A DNA stretch of 17,709 bases, taken from JBJXGC01 sp046154545 (lineage in GTDB: Bacteria; Chloroflexota; Dehalococcoidia; Tepidiformales; Tepidiformaceae). A program made the translations under genes and the position numbers. The DNA lies in assembly GCA_046154545.1 (NCBI GenBank), contig JBJXGC010000115.1, positions 1 to 17,709 on the forward strand. Direction: 5' to 3'. This document shows positions 6,469 through 12,766 of the stretch, piece by piece (positions within the stretch are counted from its first letter, which is position 1; each line of letters opens with the position of its first letter). The notes under the pieces are model-generated. The model did no database searches and was not told the origin of the DNA. It was given only the letters and a program-made list of their open reading frames with translations.

Positions 6469-7011
6469 ATGCCGGATGCCGCCTGCCACTACTGCACGCG
6501 ACCAGCGACCGAGGAGTGCCCCACCTGCGGGCGGCTCTACTGCACCGAACATGGCGAAGACGTCTGCCTCCGCTGCCTTTCGCCGGAAGCGGCGACGCCG
6601 AACGCGGCGGTCTACCGGGGCGCGCTCGTCGCCCTGGTGGTGGGGACGCTCCTGACTGTCTTCCTCCTGGTGCGGCCGCCCGAAAGCAAGAGCGGCCAGG
6701 ACAGCGTCCGCACACTGGCGACGCCGACGCCCTCATTCGGAACGACGGCGACGCCGACGCCCCGCAGCACCGCCCCGCCGCAGAGCCCGACCGCAGGCCC
6801 GGGGACGCCGGCTGCGGCCACGACGCCCAGCCCAACGGGGGGCGCCACCGCCTCCCCGACACCGGGCTCGTACACTGTCCAGGCTGGCGACACCCTCTCG
6901 GGGATCGCGGTCGCGAACGGCATCACGGTCGAGCAACTCCAGGCGGCCAACCCGGGCCTCACGGAGGTCATCCAGATCGGCCAGGTGCTGGTCCTTCCCC
7001 CGGCCCGCTGA
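6469..7011 (+). CDS. Zinc-finger, single-TM, LysM domain protein
   Basis: A 180-residue protein with four parts. Residues 1-36 form a B-box-like zinc finger with C6, C9, C17, C20, C25, H28, C33 and C36. Residues ~50-68 form a membrane helix (GALVALVVGTLLTVFLLV). Residues ~75-131 are a low-complexity Thr/Pro/Ala/Ser linker with several TPTP-like units. Residues ~133-177 are one LysM domain (YTVQAGDTLSGIA...LQAANPG...IQIGQVLVLP), which binds peptidoglycan or related glycans. Topology would place the zinc finger in the cytoplasm and the LysM outside, linking wall and cell interior. The partner of the zinc finger is unknown. The linker length suggests it spans part of the envelope. The next gene starts 16 nt downstream and is probably co-transcribed. 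Confidence 0.88.
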   Translation: MPDAACHYCTRPATEECPTCGRLYCTEHGEDVCLRCLSPEAATPNAAVYRGALVALVVGTLLTVFLLVRPPESKSGQDSVRTLATPTPSFGTTATPTPRSTAPPQSPTAGPGTPAAATTPSPTGGATASPTPGSYTVQAGDTLSGIAVANGITVEQLQAANPGLTEVIQIGQVLVLPPAR

Positions 7012-7027
7012 GGCGGCGCCCGGCGTG

Positions 7028-7765
7028 ATGGAGATGGACGACCGGCGGCTGCGCGAAATCCAGGCCAACACCATCTTCACGATGTCCGCCTCGGGCCGGA
7101 TCCTGAGCCGCAACGACCCGGAGCAGGGTCCGGGGCCGCGGCTCTACATCGCCGGGAGCAAGGCGGGGAATGTCTTCCGCGTCGGCGCCGAAGTGGAGGA
7201 GGACGTGGCCTCCTCGATCGCCCGCCTGATGGCCGGGGAGCCGCCCCTGATCGAGCCCGGTGGGCGGCCCGTCCATTTCGAACAGTACCGGCGGCTACTC
7301 GGGAGCGAGGGCGGCGCCGGAGAGGACTTCGGACTGACCTGGGCGCTTCCGAACACGACCGGGTACCAGCACCCCGCGACGCTCGTCCGCTCGGGCACGC
7401 CGGAGGGCGACGCGCTGACCGCCGGGATCAGGGGACAGGGCATGCCCCTGGCACTCGTGGCGCTCGGTTTTGTGGACCTCAGCCACTTCTGGGAGCCCTG
7501 GTGCGTGGCGATGGACGGCGGCGGGGTCGCGGCCATCGCCTTCGCGGCCCGCCTCGGGCGGGAGGCGGCGGAGGCCGGAGTGGCGGCCGTGCTGGCGTCC
7601 CGGGGGCGTGGCTTCGCGGCGGCGGCGGCGGCCGGCTGGGCAGCCCACCCGGCGTTGGCGGGGAAGCCGCTCTTCTACACCACCTCGCCAGCGAACACGT
7701 CGTCGCAGCGGGTAACCGGACGCCTCGGGCTGCGCTTCATCGGCGCCAGCCTGGCCATTTTCTGA
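7028..7765 (+). CDS. GNAT-like (FR47-type) acetyltransferase family protein
   Basis: A 245-residue protein starting at ATG 7028 (GTG 7025 directly before it and ATG 7034 are alternatives). The N-terminal ~100 residues are not recognisable. The C-terminal ~90 residues follow the GNAT pattern of the FR47 subgroup: a beta strand (GGVAAIAFAARLG), an alanine-rich segment where the acetyl-CoA loop and helix should lie (SRGRGFAAAAAAGWAAHPALAGKPLFYTTS), then ANTSSQRVTGRLGLRFIG, which matches the usual N-x-x-S-x-x-x-x-x-x-LG-F helix. GNAT enzymes move an acyl group from CoA to an amine. The acceptor is unknown. It lies in a same-strand run with the LysM gene upstream. Confidence 0.75.
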   Translation: MEMDDRRLREIQANTIFTMSASGRILSRNDPEQGPGPRLYIAGSKAGNVFRVGAEVEEDVASSIARLMAGEPPLIEPGGRPVHFEQYRRLLGSEGGAGEDFGLTWALPNTTGYQHPATLVRSGTPEGDALTAGIRGQGMPLALVALGFVDLSHFWEPWCVAMDGGGVAAIAFAARLGREAAEAGVAAVLASRGRGFAAAAAAGWAAHPALAGKPLFYTTSPANTSSQRVTGRLGLRFIGASLAIF

Positions 7766-7815
7766 TGCTTCCCGGGCTATTGGCTCAGCATGTGCATAGG
7801 CCCCAAACTACGGCG

Positions 7816-8304
7816 ATGAACTGGCAGAACGACCCGGAGATCCAGCAGAAGATGCGGGAACGACAGGTGCGCAACGGCATCCTCCGCACCGCTGTGCTCT
7901 GGACGCCGTTCTTCGTCGCGGCCGGCGGCGGGCTCATCTACTTCGCCATCGACAAATTCACGGGCGGCACGCAGGCCACCTGGTTCCTTCTCGTGGTGCT
8001 CGTCATCCTTTCCGTGCTCTTCGGTTCGCAGGCGATCCAGGCGATCCAGGACCTGGTTGGGCAGCCGCATACCATGACGGGCGAGGTCACCCGCCGCTGG
8101 GCGCGAAGCGACATGCTGGTGATGAAGACCCACTATGTCCGTATCGATGGGAAGATCTTCCGCGGCGACGTGGACATCCTCATCGACATCAAGGTGGGCG
8201 ACCGCGTGGAGATCCGCTACTACCCCCATTCGGCGATCATCGTGGCGGCCGAGCGGATCAAGGTGGCGGCCCAACCAGGACCAGCGGCCCAGGCCGAGGC
8301 ATGA
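7816..8304 (+). CDS. Two-helix membrane protein with a C-terminal beta domain
   Basis: A 162-residue protein from ATG 7816 (MNWQNDPEIQQKMRERQVRN). A short charged N-terminus is followed by two membrane helices (about residues 25-50 and 58-78, the latter WFLLVVLVILSVLFGSQAIQ), then a soluble domain of about 75 residues. The soluble part (MTGEVTRRWARSDMLVMKTHYVRIDGKIFRGDVDILIDIKVGDRVEIRYYPHSAIIVAAERI) reads as a small beta barrel, similar to DUF3592/NfeD-type OB domains. The function is unknown. The genes before and after are on the same strand, with gaps of 50 and 35 nt. No ribosome binding site is obvious. Confidence 0.75.
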   Translation: MNWQNDPEIQQKMRERQVRNGILRTAVLWTPFFVAAGGGLIYFAIDKFTGGTQATWFLLVVLVILSVLFGSQAIQAIQDLVGQPHTMTGEVTRRWARSDMLVMKTHYVRIDGKIFRGDVDILIDIKVGDRVEIRYYPHSAIIVAAERIKVAAQPGPAAQAEA

Positions 8305-8327
8305 GCCCGGACTTCCCGTCCATTGCG

Positions 8328-8333
8328 TAGAAT
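8328..8333 (+). promoter_or_regulatory. -10 element next to the radC start (leaderless arrangement)
   Basis: TAGAAT ends 6 nt before the GTG at 8340, so transcription would start at the codon itself. No Shine-Dalgarno is seen before this GTG, which fits a leaderless mRNA. No clear -35. Confidence 0.35.
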
Positions 8334-8339
8334 CGGCCC

Positions 8340-9074
8340 GTGGCACCGGACGAAGACGAGGAGCGGCCCCGCAGCCCCTACCGGACGATGCGTGAGATCG
8401 CGACGGACGACCGTCCCCGCGAACGGCTGCTCCACCATGGGCCGGAAGTGTTGAGCGACGGCGAGCTGGTCGCCCTCATCCTCGGCTCCGGCATGCGAGG
8501 TGAGAACGTCATCGACCTGGCACGCAGCCTGCTCGAGACGATCGGCGGGTTGCCGGGCCTGGTGCGGGCCGAAGCGAAGACCCTCCAACGGGCGCGGGGG
8601 CTGGGCCCGGCCAAGGCGGCCCAGCTCGCGGCCGCGATCGAGCTGGGCCGGCGCGTGCAACAGATCGACCCCGATTCACGGCCGAAGCTGGTCACACCCG
8701 ATCAGGTTTTCCAGCTCCTCGGCGCTCGCCTCCTCGGCCGGGCGAAAGAGGAGCTGTACGTCCTCGCACTCGATACCCGCAGCCGGCTCCTCGGCGCCGC
8801 GAACCCGATCCACGGTGGCGTCAACCACGTCCCCATGCACACGGCCGACGTCTTCCGGGAGGCGATCGTCCTGGAGGCCGTGAGCATCATCCTCGTCCAC
8901 AACCACCCCTCAGGCGACCCGCGCCCGAGCGCCCAGGATGTCGCGGCGACAAAGGCGGTCATCGCCGCCGGCGTCCTGCTCGGGATAGAGGTCATGGACC
9001 ACGTGATCATCGGCCAGGGGCGGTTCGTCTCGATGCAGCGCGAAGGGTACGCCTTCCCACCTGCGCGCCGCTGA
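8340..9074 (+). CDS. radC: RadC-family JAB/MPN domain protein
   Basis: A 244-residue protein starting at GTG 8340, of normal length for the family. The N-terminal half contains DRPRERLLHHGPEVLSDGELVALILGSG and a helix-hairpin-helix-like segment (RARGLGPAKAAQLAAAIELGRR), as in RadC. The C-terminal half is the JAB1/MPN metalloprotease-like domain. Its zinc-site motif is VHNHPSGDPRPSAQD, with H187, H189 and D200 as expected ligands. The family was first linked to DNA repair, but that role was not upheld for E. coli RadC and the true function is uncertain. An ATG at 8388 inside the frame would drop the first 16 residues; the longer form keeps the acidic/basic N-terminus common in the family. Confidence 0.95.
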   Translation: MAPDEDEERPRSPYRTMREIATDDRPRERLLHHGPEVLSDGELVALILGSGMRGENVIDLARSLLETIGGLPGLVRAEAKTLQRARGLGPAKAAQLAAAIELGRRVQQIDPDSRPKLVTPDQVFQLLGARLLGRAKEELYVLALDTRSRLLGAANPIHGGVNHVPMHTADVFREAIVLEAVSIILVHNHPSGDPRPSAQDVAATKAVIAAGVLLGIEVMDHVIIGQGRFVSMQREGYAFPPARR

Positions 9075-9149
9075 CGCTGGCGAGCGCTTGACGGCCGGTG
9101 AGCGTCTGGTCACGCTCCCTTGCGCAAATCCTGGCGAAGAGGTGACCCC

Positions 9150-9626
9150 ATGGACGAACAGGCGAAGAAGACGGCGCTCCGCATGATCCCCTACGGGCTG
9201 TTTGTGCTCGGCGTGGGCAAGGGCAAGGACGCGACGGCCTCGACGATCAACTGGGTGACCCAGGCCTCGTTCGCGCCACCGCTGGTTGTGGTCGGCGTGA
9301 AGGATGGCACGGGCACGCTCGATCGGATCCGTGAGGACAAGGTGTTCTCGGTCAGCGTGCTCGGGGCGGGTCAGAAGGACATGGCCTTCGCCTTCTTCAA
9401 GCATGTGGAGCCGGAGGGCAACAAGCTCGGCGGTTACACGTTCGAGACGAAGACGACCGGCTGCCCGGTCTTCACCGACGCGCCCGCCTGGTGGGAGTGC
9501 GAGCTGGTGACGACCGTGGCCGAGGGAGACCACGTGATCGTCATCGGCAAGGTGGTCGAGGCCGGCGTGAACCACCAGATGGACGCGCTCACCCTTAAAG
9601 AGTGTGGCGTGAACTACGGGGGGTAG
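9150..9626 (+). CDS. Flavin reductase-like (FMN-binding) domain protein
   Basis: A 158-residue protein from ATG 9150, with GAGGTG about 6 nt upstream; the in-frame extension before it has no ribosome binding site. The sequence KTALRMIPYGLFVLGVGKGKDATASTINWVTQASFAPPLVVVGV, followed by TLDRIREDKVFSVSVLG and the terminal HVIVIGKVVEAGVN, follows the flavin reductase-like split barrel (FMN-binding, PF01613 type). In this family Thr/Ser-Asn-W near residue 31 lines the FMN site (here STINWVTQASF). Likely reactions are NAD(P)H:flavin reduction or other flavin-based redox; the substrate is unknown. It is expressed on its own after a small hairpin (9100-9117). A further hairpin pair follows it. Confidence 0.87.
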   Translation: MDEQAKKTALRMIPYGLFVLGVGKGKDATASTINWVTQASFAPPLVVVGVKDGTGTLDRIREDKVFSVSVLGAGQKDMAFAFFKHVEPEGNKLGGYTFETKTTGCPVFTDAPAWWECELVTTVAEGDHVIVIGKVVEAGVNHQMDALTLKECGVNYGG

Positions 9627-9638
9627 CGGCAGGCCCCT

Positions 9639-9683
9639 GGCGGCGCGCCGCCGATAGCCCGTAGCCGCGCCCCTCGGGGGCGC
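9639..9683 (+). terminator. Two GC hairpins after the flavin reductase-like gene
   Basis: A perfect 14-nt palindrome, GGCGGCGCGCCGCC (9639-9652), is followed by a 7-bp hairpin: GCGCCCC (9667-9673) and GGGGCGC (9677-9683) with loop TCG. They lie 12 nt after the stop codon. No T-run follows, so intrinsic termination is possible but not certain. Confidence 0.35.
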
Positions 9684-9806
9684 TGGATTCCGAACGCCCG
9701 TCCGGCGTTTCACGACGATCCCCGGCTCAGAAACGGGACCACCCGGCCCGGGTGTGCAGGGCACGCCGTGCGCAATAGAAAGCCCGCACTGTCCCGGGCG
9801 CCACGA

Positions 9807-9812
9807 TACACT
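9807..9812 (+). promoter_or_regulatory. -10 element next to the DUF433 gene start
   Basis: TACACT ends 6 nt before the ATG at 9819, and there is no Shine-Dalgarno, as at the radC start. A leaderless transcript is likely. Confidence 0.35.
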
Positions 9813-9818
9813 GAGTGC

Positions 9819-10115
9819 ATGGCCGTCGGCGTCGTCGCTATTGACAAGTTGATCACCAGAGACCCGTCGTGGCACCGTGGATTTCCCCACGTGACCGGCA
9901 AGCGGGTGACGGTCGCATCGGTGGCGCGTCTCGCGGCGGAGGGGGCGACTCCCGAGGAGATTGCTGGAGATCGGTACGAACGGCTGACCCTCGCCGAAGT
10001 GCACGCGGCGCTGGCCTTCTACTACTCGAACCGTGAACTCGTCGACCAGCAGGTAGCGGACGAGTTCCAGGAACACGAGCGGTTGCGGGGCGAGTACGGA
10101 CGTGCCGCCCGGTGA
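9819..10115 (+). CDS. DUF433 family antitoxin-like protein
   Basis: A 98-residue protein from ATG 9819. It shows the DUF433 pattern: a first strand (VVAIDKLITRDP), the RGFPHVTGKRVTVASVARLAAEGATPEEIAGD segment (family form: GKPVIRGTRIPV...LLAEGMSEEEI), and LTLAEVHAALAFYY. DUF433 proteins have a winged-helix-like DNA-binding fold and are commonly paired with a DUF5615 PIN-like protein, as here, where such a gene begins 15 nt downstream. The pair is a likely type II toxin-antitoxin module in which this protein neutralises the toxin and represses the operon. Here the toxin gene is broken. Confidence 0.85.
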   Translation: MAVGVVAIDKLITRDPSWHRGFPHVTGKRVTVASVARLAAEGATPEEIAGDRYERLTLAEVHAALAFYYSNRELVDQQVADEFQEHERLRGEYGRAAR

Positions 10116-10130
10116 CGGCCTGACCGGTTG

Positions 10131-10487
10131 GTGCTGCGGTACTACTTTGACGAGGACTCAGGCGACTCCAAGTTGGTGCGAGCACTTCTCGCCGACGGCA
10201 TCGACGTGGCGGTTCCGGTCGAATCTGGGTTGCTGCAAGCATCCGATCCCGAACACCTGCGCTTCGCCACGTCTGAAGGGCGGGTGCCCGTATCGAGTAA
10301 CCTCGGCGACTTCTGAAGGCTTCACACGCAGTGGCTTCGATCTGGCAGCTCCCATGCCGGCATCGTCCTGGTCGCTCAGCAGCAGTTCTCGATAGGCGAA
10401 CGTGTTCGGCGGCTCGCGCTTATCGCTGAGCTGTTCAGCCCGGCGGAGTTCATCGGGCGCCTGGAGTTCCTGACCGATTGGGGGTGA
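10131..10487 (+). pseudogene. DUF5615 PIN-like toxin gene interrupted by an in-frame TGA
   Basis: From GTG 10131 (TTG 10128 is an alternative) the frame encodes LRYYFDEDSGDSKLVRALLADGIDV...LLQASDPEHLRFATSEGRVPVSSNLGDF, the usual DUF5615 start with its early acidic DED residues. TGA at 10314-10316 (codon 62 of 119) then stops it. In the same frame the family sequence continues without any gap: RLHTQWLRSGSSHAGIVLVAQQQ, then FSIGERVRRLALIAELF, ending with ...FLTDWG and TGA at 10485-10487. A single base change (for example CGA or TGG to TGA) explains the break. TGA is a normal stop for other genes here, so recoding is unlikely. The stop follows the SSNLGDF strand that carries a late catalytic Asp, so the short product should be inactive. 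Confidence 0.85.
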
Positions 10488-10500
10488 GCCGAGCCACACT

Positions 10501-10608
10501 TCACCTGATCACGAAGTAGCGGGCGGCCGGATGGTGGGCGACGATCGCGCTGGTCGATTGCTCGGGGTGCCACTGGAAGGTCTCGCCAGTTCGACGCCGA
10601 TGCGCGCC
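10501..10608 (-). pseudogene. Remnant of a metH 3' end
   Basis: On the minus strand this stretch encodes ETFQWHPEQSTSAIVAHH and PAARYFVIR before a TGA at 10503-10501, preceded by PARIGVEL in another frame. The intact metH ends ...PARIGVELGETFQWHPEQS and so on to PAARYFVVR. Over ~106 nt the two copies differ at about 12 positions plus one missing base near 10587, which shifts the frame. Many differences fall in third codon positions, so this copy evolved as a coding sequence before it decayed. Similarity fades beyond ~10608. It lies 13 nt after the DUF5615 pseudogene, convergent with it, exactly where the 3' end of metH would once have been. The next ~200 bases (10609-10810) hold nothing I can identify. 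Confidence 0.88.
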
Positions 10609-10810
10609 GGGCCAATGATGCTGGCCGCGTGGGTCATCCTCGTGCGCCCCAGCCCTCCGGTTGTGACGTTGACCATTTGGTCATCGCCGCCGGCGAGCTG
10701 CTCTTTAATCGAGGTCCACGACCACGTCTCATCGGCGCCGACACGTACTGTTCGATGAAGAACGAGGATTACCCCTTCCCGCGGCCCAGCCGGTAGGCGC
10801 GGATGACCCT

Positions 10811-11416
10811 TTAGCGGCCCGGCTTCGGCCACATGAGCACCATGTGGGCTGTTTCCATCAGCTCGAAATCAGTCTTCGAGGGCCGCCACGCCGCCGACCG
10901 GCCGGCCATATCGAAACAGATCAAAGAGCCAACACACTCGGGATGCTTGAGAACGAGCAATTCCGCGCTGCCAGGTTGCAACGAAGCCAGCCAAATTTGT
11001 CTTCGACGTTCCCCAAACAAGGCCTGTTCTGGCTGTGGGGACCACGAGTTGCTGCACTCGACGCGGCAGTGGCCATCCGGGCAGCGCACGACCGTCTCGA
11101 CCGTTACCCCGGGCGCTGCCGCCGTTCCAATGTTCGCCAGCTTAATAGTGGTCGTAACTGACCCGTTCGCAGAGGTAGAGGACGCCGACAGGGCAAGCTC
11201 AGGCCGTAACGGACTCAACGCGTGCGCAGCTGCCGCCAGGCTCAGGAGGGCGCCGCCGCCGGCCGAGATCGTCGCTGCAACCTCGGCAGCCGCCCACCTA
11301 ACGCCGTTAAGGTATCCGACTCCGAGGAGCACGAAGTAAACTATCCACACGCCCGCGAACCACTCAACCGGGGTTTTGGCATAGTGCCACGAGAGACCCG
11401 GGGCCTGGGGCTTCAC
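10811..11416 (-). CDS. Unassigned membrane protein with a C-terminal beta-rich domain
   Basis: A 201-residue frame beginning with GTG 11416. Two membrane helices are seen at about residues 18-39 (EWFAGVWIVYFVLLGVGYLNGV) and 45-64 (EVAATISAGGGALLSLAAAA). After them a Ser/Thr-rich beta domain starts (ELALSASSTSANGSVTTTIKLANIGTAAAPGVTVETVV), the pattern of CARDB- or DUF11-like beta-sandwiches found outside the membrane. Seven cysteines lie in the C-terminal half, among them CPDGHCRVEC and CVGSLIC. I recognise no family. A plus-strand frame covers much of the same stretch, but it lacks the membrane pattern. It is the left divergent gene of the 10609-12766 insert and faces the gene at 11538 across a 121-bp spacer. 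Confidence 0.55.
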   Translation of the reverse strand: MKPQAPGLSWHYAKTPVEWFAGVWIVYFVLLGVGYLNGVRWAAAEVAATISAGGGALLSLAAAAHALSPLRPELALSASSTSANGSVTTTIKLANIGTAAAPGVTVETVVRCPDGHCRVECSNSWSPQPEQALFGERRRQIWLASLQPGSAELLVLKHPECVGSLICFDMAGRSAAWRPSKTDFELMETAHMVLMWPKPGR

Positions 11417-11485
11417 CGTTGCCCAAACCGCCAGTGCCCAGCGCTTGGCCGTTGCCGCCGAGTGTATACAGTTCTTAGCATTGGC

Positions 11486-11494
11486 TGCTATAGT
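11486..11494 (+). promoter_or_regulatory. Extended -10 promoter in the divergent spacer
   Basis: TGcTATAGT is the best TGnTAnnnT match in the window. It lies in the AT-richer spacer between the divergent genes at 11416 (minus) and 11538 (plus), about 43 nt before the latter's ATG. Confidence 0.5.
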
Positions 11495-11537
11495 CCGCCA
11501 ACCCTTCGGGGAGCATTCTTACACACACGTGAGCGAA

Positions 11538-11939
11538 ATGGCGCAAAGCGAAACGGAGATCTCATCCCCTACCCCGGACCGCAGACCCGCTGCGCTCCAA
11601 AAGCCAATGCTCAGTGACATCGACGAGCTTCCGGAAGCCGAGCTAAGCGCCGTTCGAGCGTATTTGGAGGGGGTGCAGGGAGACGAGGCCGTACTTGAAA
11701 TCGCCCTTGGTTATGATTACCACGCGGTTCTCCGGGTTACCGCACGAGTGCGGCCAGGCTTCCGCCTTGCCGACATGCAGAACACTATCAGACAGGAGCA
11801 ACTGGCTTATGCTTCGCTGGGGCGGTTGGCGCTGCGGTCAGTGAGGTTTGGGACCTGTATTGCGGCCGTCCATGTTGGCTGCGGTTGTGCACGATATGCT
11901 GATGTGGTGGAGCCCGTTGCTTCGGCGCAGGCGGTTTAG
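11538..11939 (+). CDS. Unassigned small protein
   Basis: A frame of 133 residues from ATG 11538 (MAQSETEISSPTPD). GTG 11529 is an alternative, and the frame is open further upstream. After a polar ~30-residue leader it has an acidic helix (LSDIDELPEAELSAVRAYLEGV) and a predicted beta-alpha part (EAVLEIALGYDYHAVLRVTARVRPGFRLADMQNTIRQEQ). The last ~35 residues contain GCGC. I do not recognise the family. The codon pattern is less GC-skewed than in the flanking metabolic genes. The next gene starts 17 nt after its stop, so the two are probably one transcript. Confidence 0.5.
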   Translation: MAQSETEISSPTPDRRPAALQKPMLSDIDELPEAELSAVRAYLEGVQGDEAVLEIALGYDYHAVLRVTARVRPGFRLADMQNTIRQEQLAYASLGRLALRSVRFGTCIAAVHVGCGCARYADVVEPVASAQAV

Positions 11940-11955
11940 CAAGTTCGTGCCTACG

Positions 11956-12411
11956 ATGACGCCGTGTGAGCAGGCGCGTGAGCATTGCGCTGCCGCGGCG
12001 CAACTCGAAAATCAATTTCCAGCTTCCGCGTGCGCCTTATGGCACACGGCAATGGTGTTGATAGTCACGGAGTCAAGCGCCCGTCACGGGGGTGTCCTCG
12101 CGGACGGCATAGCGCCGCTGAGCACCCGCCCTTCGCCGGCCTGGCTTGAGGACATCATCTGGAGCCACCACCCGCCGTTCTACAACGCCGTAAGGGTGAT
12201 CAACATGGCCCTCAACAAGGTTGAGCAACGTGCAGACCTCAGTTCATCCGAGGCTCGGGAGGTCCGCAATTATGCGGAATCGCTCTTGGCGGCATGCGAA
12301 AAACTTTTAGCGCGTGCGGCTCAGGAGCCCGTTGTGTTCGGGAGCTTCGGTGAGATCAGTCGCATGCCGATGGTCGGGCAGTCCCGCAAGTCGATGTCGC
12401 AGATCTCGTAG
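11956..12411 (+). CDS. Unassigned helical protein (HEPN-like impression only)
   Basis: A frame of 151 residues from ATG 11956 (MTPCEQAREHCAAAAQLENQ); the frame is open upstream to 11848, so an earlier start cannot be excluded. It is mainly helical: CEQAREHCAAAAQLE, then ASACALWHTAMVLIVTESSARHG, then FYNAVRVINMALNKVEQR and SSEAREVRNYAESLLAACEKLLAR. Two long helices with a charged RN pair near the end of the second are reminiscent of HEPN domains, but the usual R-x4-6-H catalytic motif is absent, so this is only an impression. It partners the preceding gene. Its last 91 nt overlap the 3' end of a gene on the other strand. Confidence 0.5.
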   Translation: MTPCEQAREHCAAAAQLENQFPASACALWHTAMVLIVTESSARHGGVLADGIAPLSTRPSPAWLEDIIWSHHPPFYNAVRVINMALNKVEQRADLSSSEAREVRNYAESLLAACEKLLARAAQEPVVFGSFGEISRMPMVGQSRKSMSQIS

Positions 12412-12695
12412 ATGATGTGCGCACCGCCAGCTTCGTCGGCGGCAGTGCGTGCCGCTTGCTCGGCGGCGAACACGGGCAGTAGTGCCGTTAACGACCCGCC
12501 TCGCCTAAGCTTCACAAGAAACAAGGGCGATGCGCCGCGGCGGCCGACGTACAATTCGGCATCAACGGGGAGGGCGGCACGCATAGCCCTCTGGGCGCAG
12601 AGAACCGCCCGGCTTCCTTGGGGCATCGGCTTCATGAATGATTCGGCCTCAACGTGATTGTTCAAGGGATCCTCGCCAAACATCGTCGCCAACAA
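12321..12695 (-). CDS. Unassigned small protein with a strong ribosome binding site
   Basis: A frame of 124 residues. The start codon is TTG 12695, preceded by AAGGAG at a spacing of 6 nt, the best Shine-Dalgarno in the insert; ATG 12683 would be a later start. Beta strands alternate with helices (DAELYVGRRGASPLFLVKLRRGGSLTALLPVFAAEQAARTAADEAGGAHIIYEICDIDLRD), which reads like a real globular domain. No family is recognised. It is transcribed in the same direction as metH, 71 nt beyond the metH stop. It overlaps the 3' end of the plus-strand gene at 11956-12411 by 91 nt. Confidence 0.6.
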   Translation of the reverse strand: MLATMFGEDPLNNHVEAESFMKPMPQGSRAVLCAQRAMRAALPVDAELYVGRRGASPLFLVKLRRGGSLTALLPVFAAEQAARTAADEAGGAHIIYEICDIDLRDCPTIGMRLISPKLPNTTGS

Positions 12696-12766
12696 GGGTA
12701 GCTCCTTGCAATCGGGGTTCTACCGGATCTGTGTAAAAACAATGGTTCGCGACGCTGCCTCCCCCG

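Noticed and set aside
10314..10316. Selenocysteine or reassigned TGA codon in the DUF5615 gene
   Set aside because: The homologous position is not Cys, TGA ends several intact genes here, and no selenocysteine insertion element is apparent after it.
10833..11339. Plus-strand frame of 168 codons opposite the membrane protein of the insert
   Set aside because: It lacks membrane helices or domain pattern, and the minus strand shows a coherent membrane-plus-beta-domain layout; still, confidence in the minus gene is only moderate.
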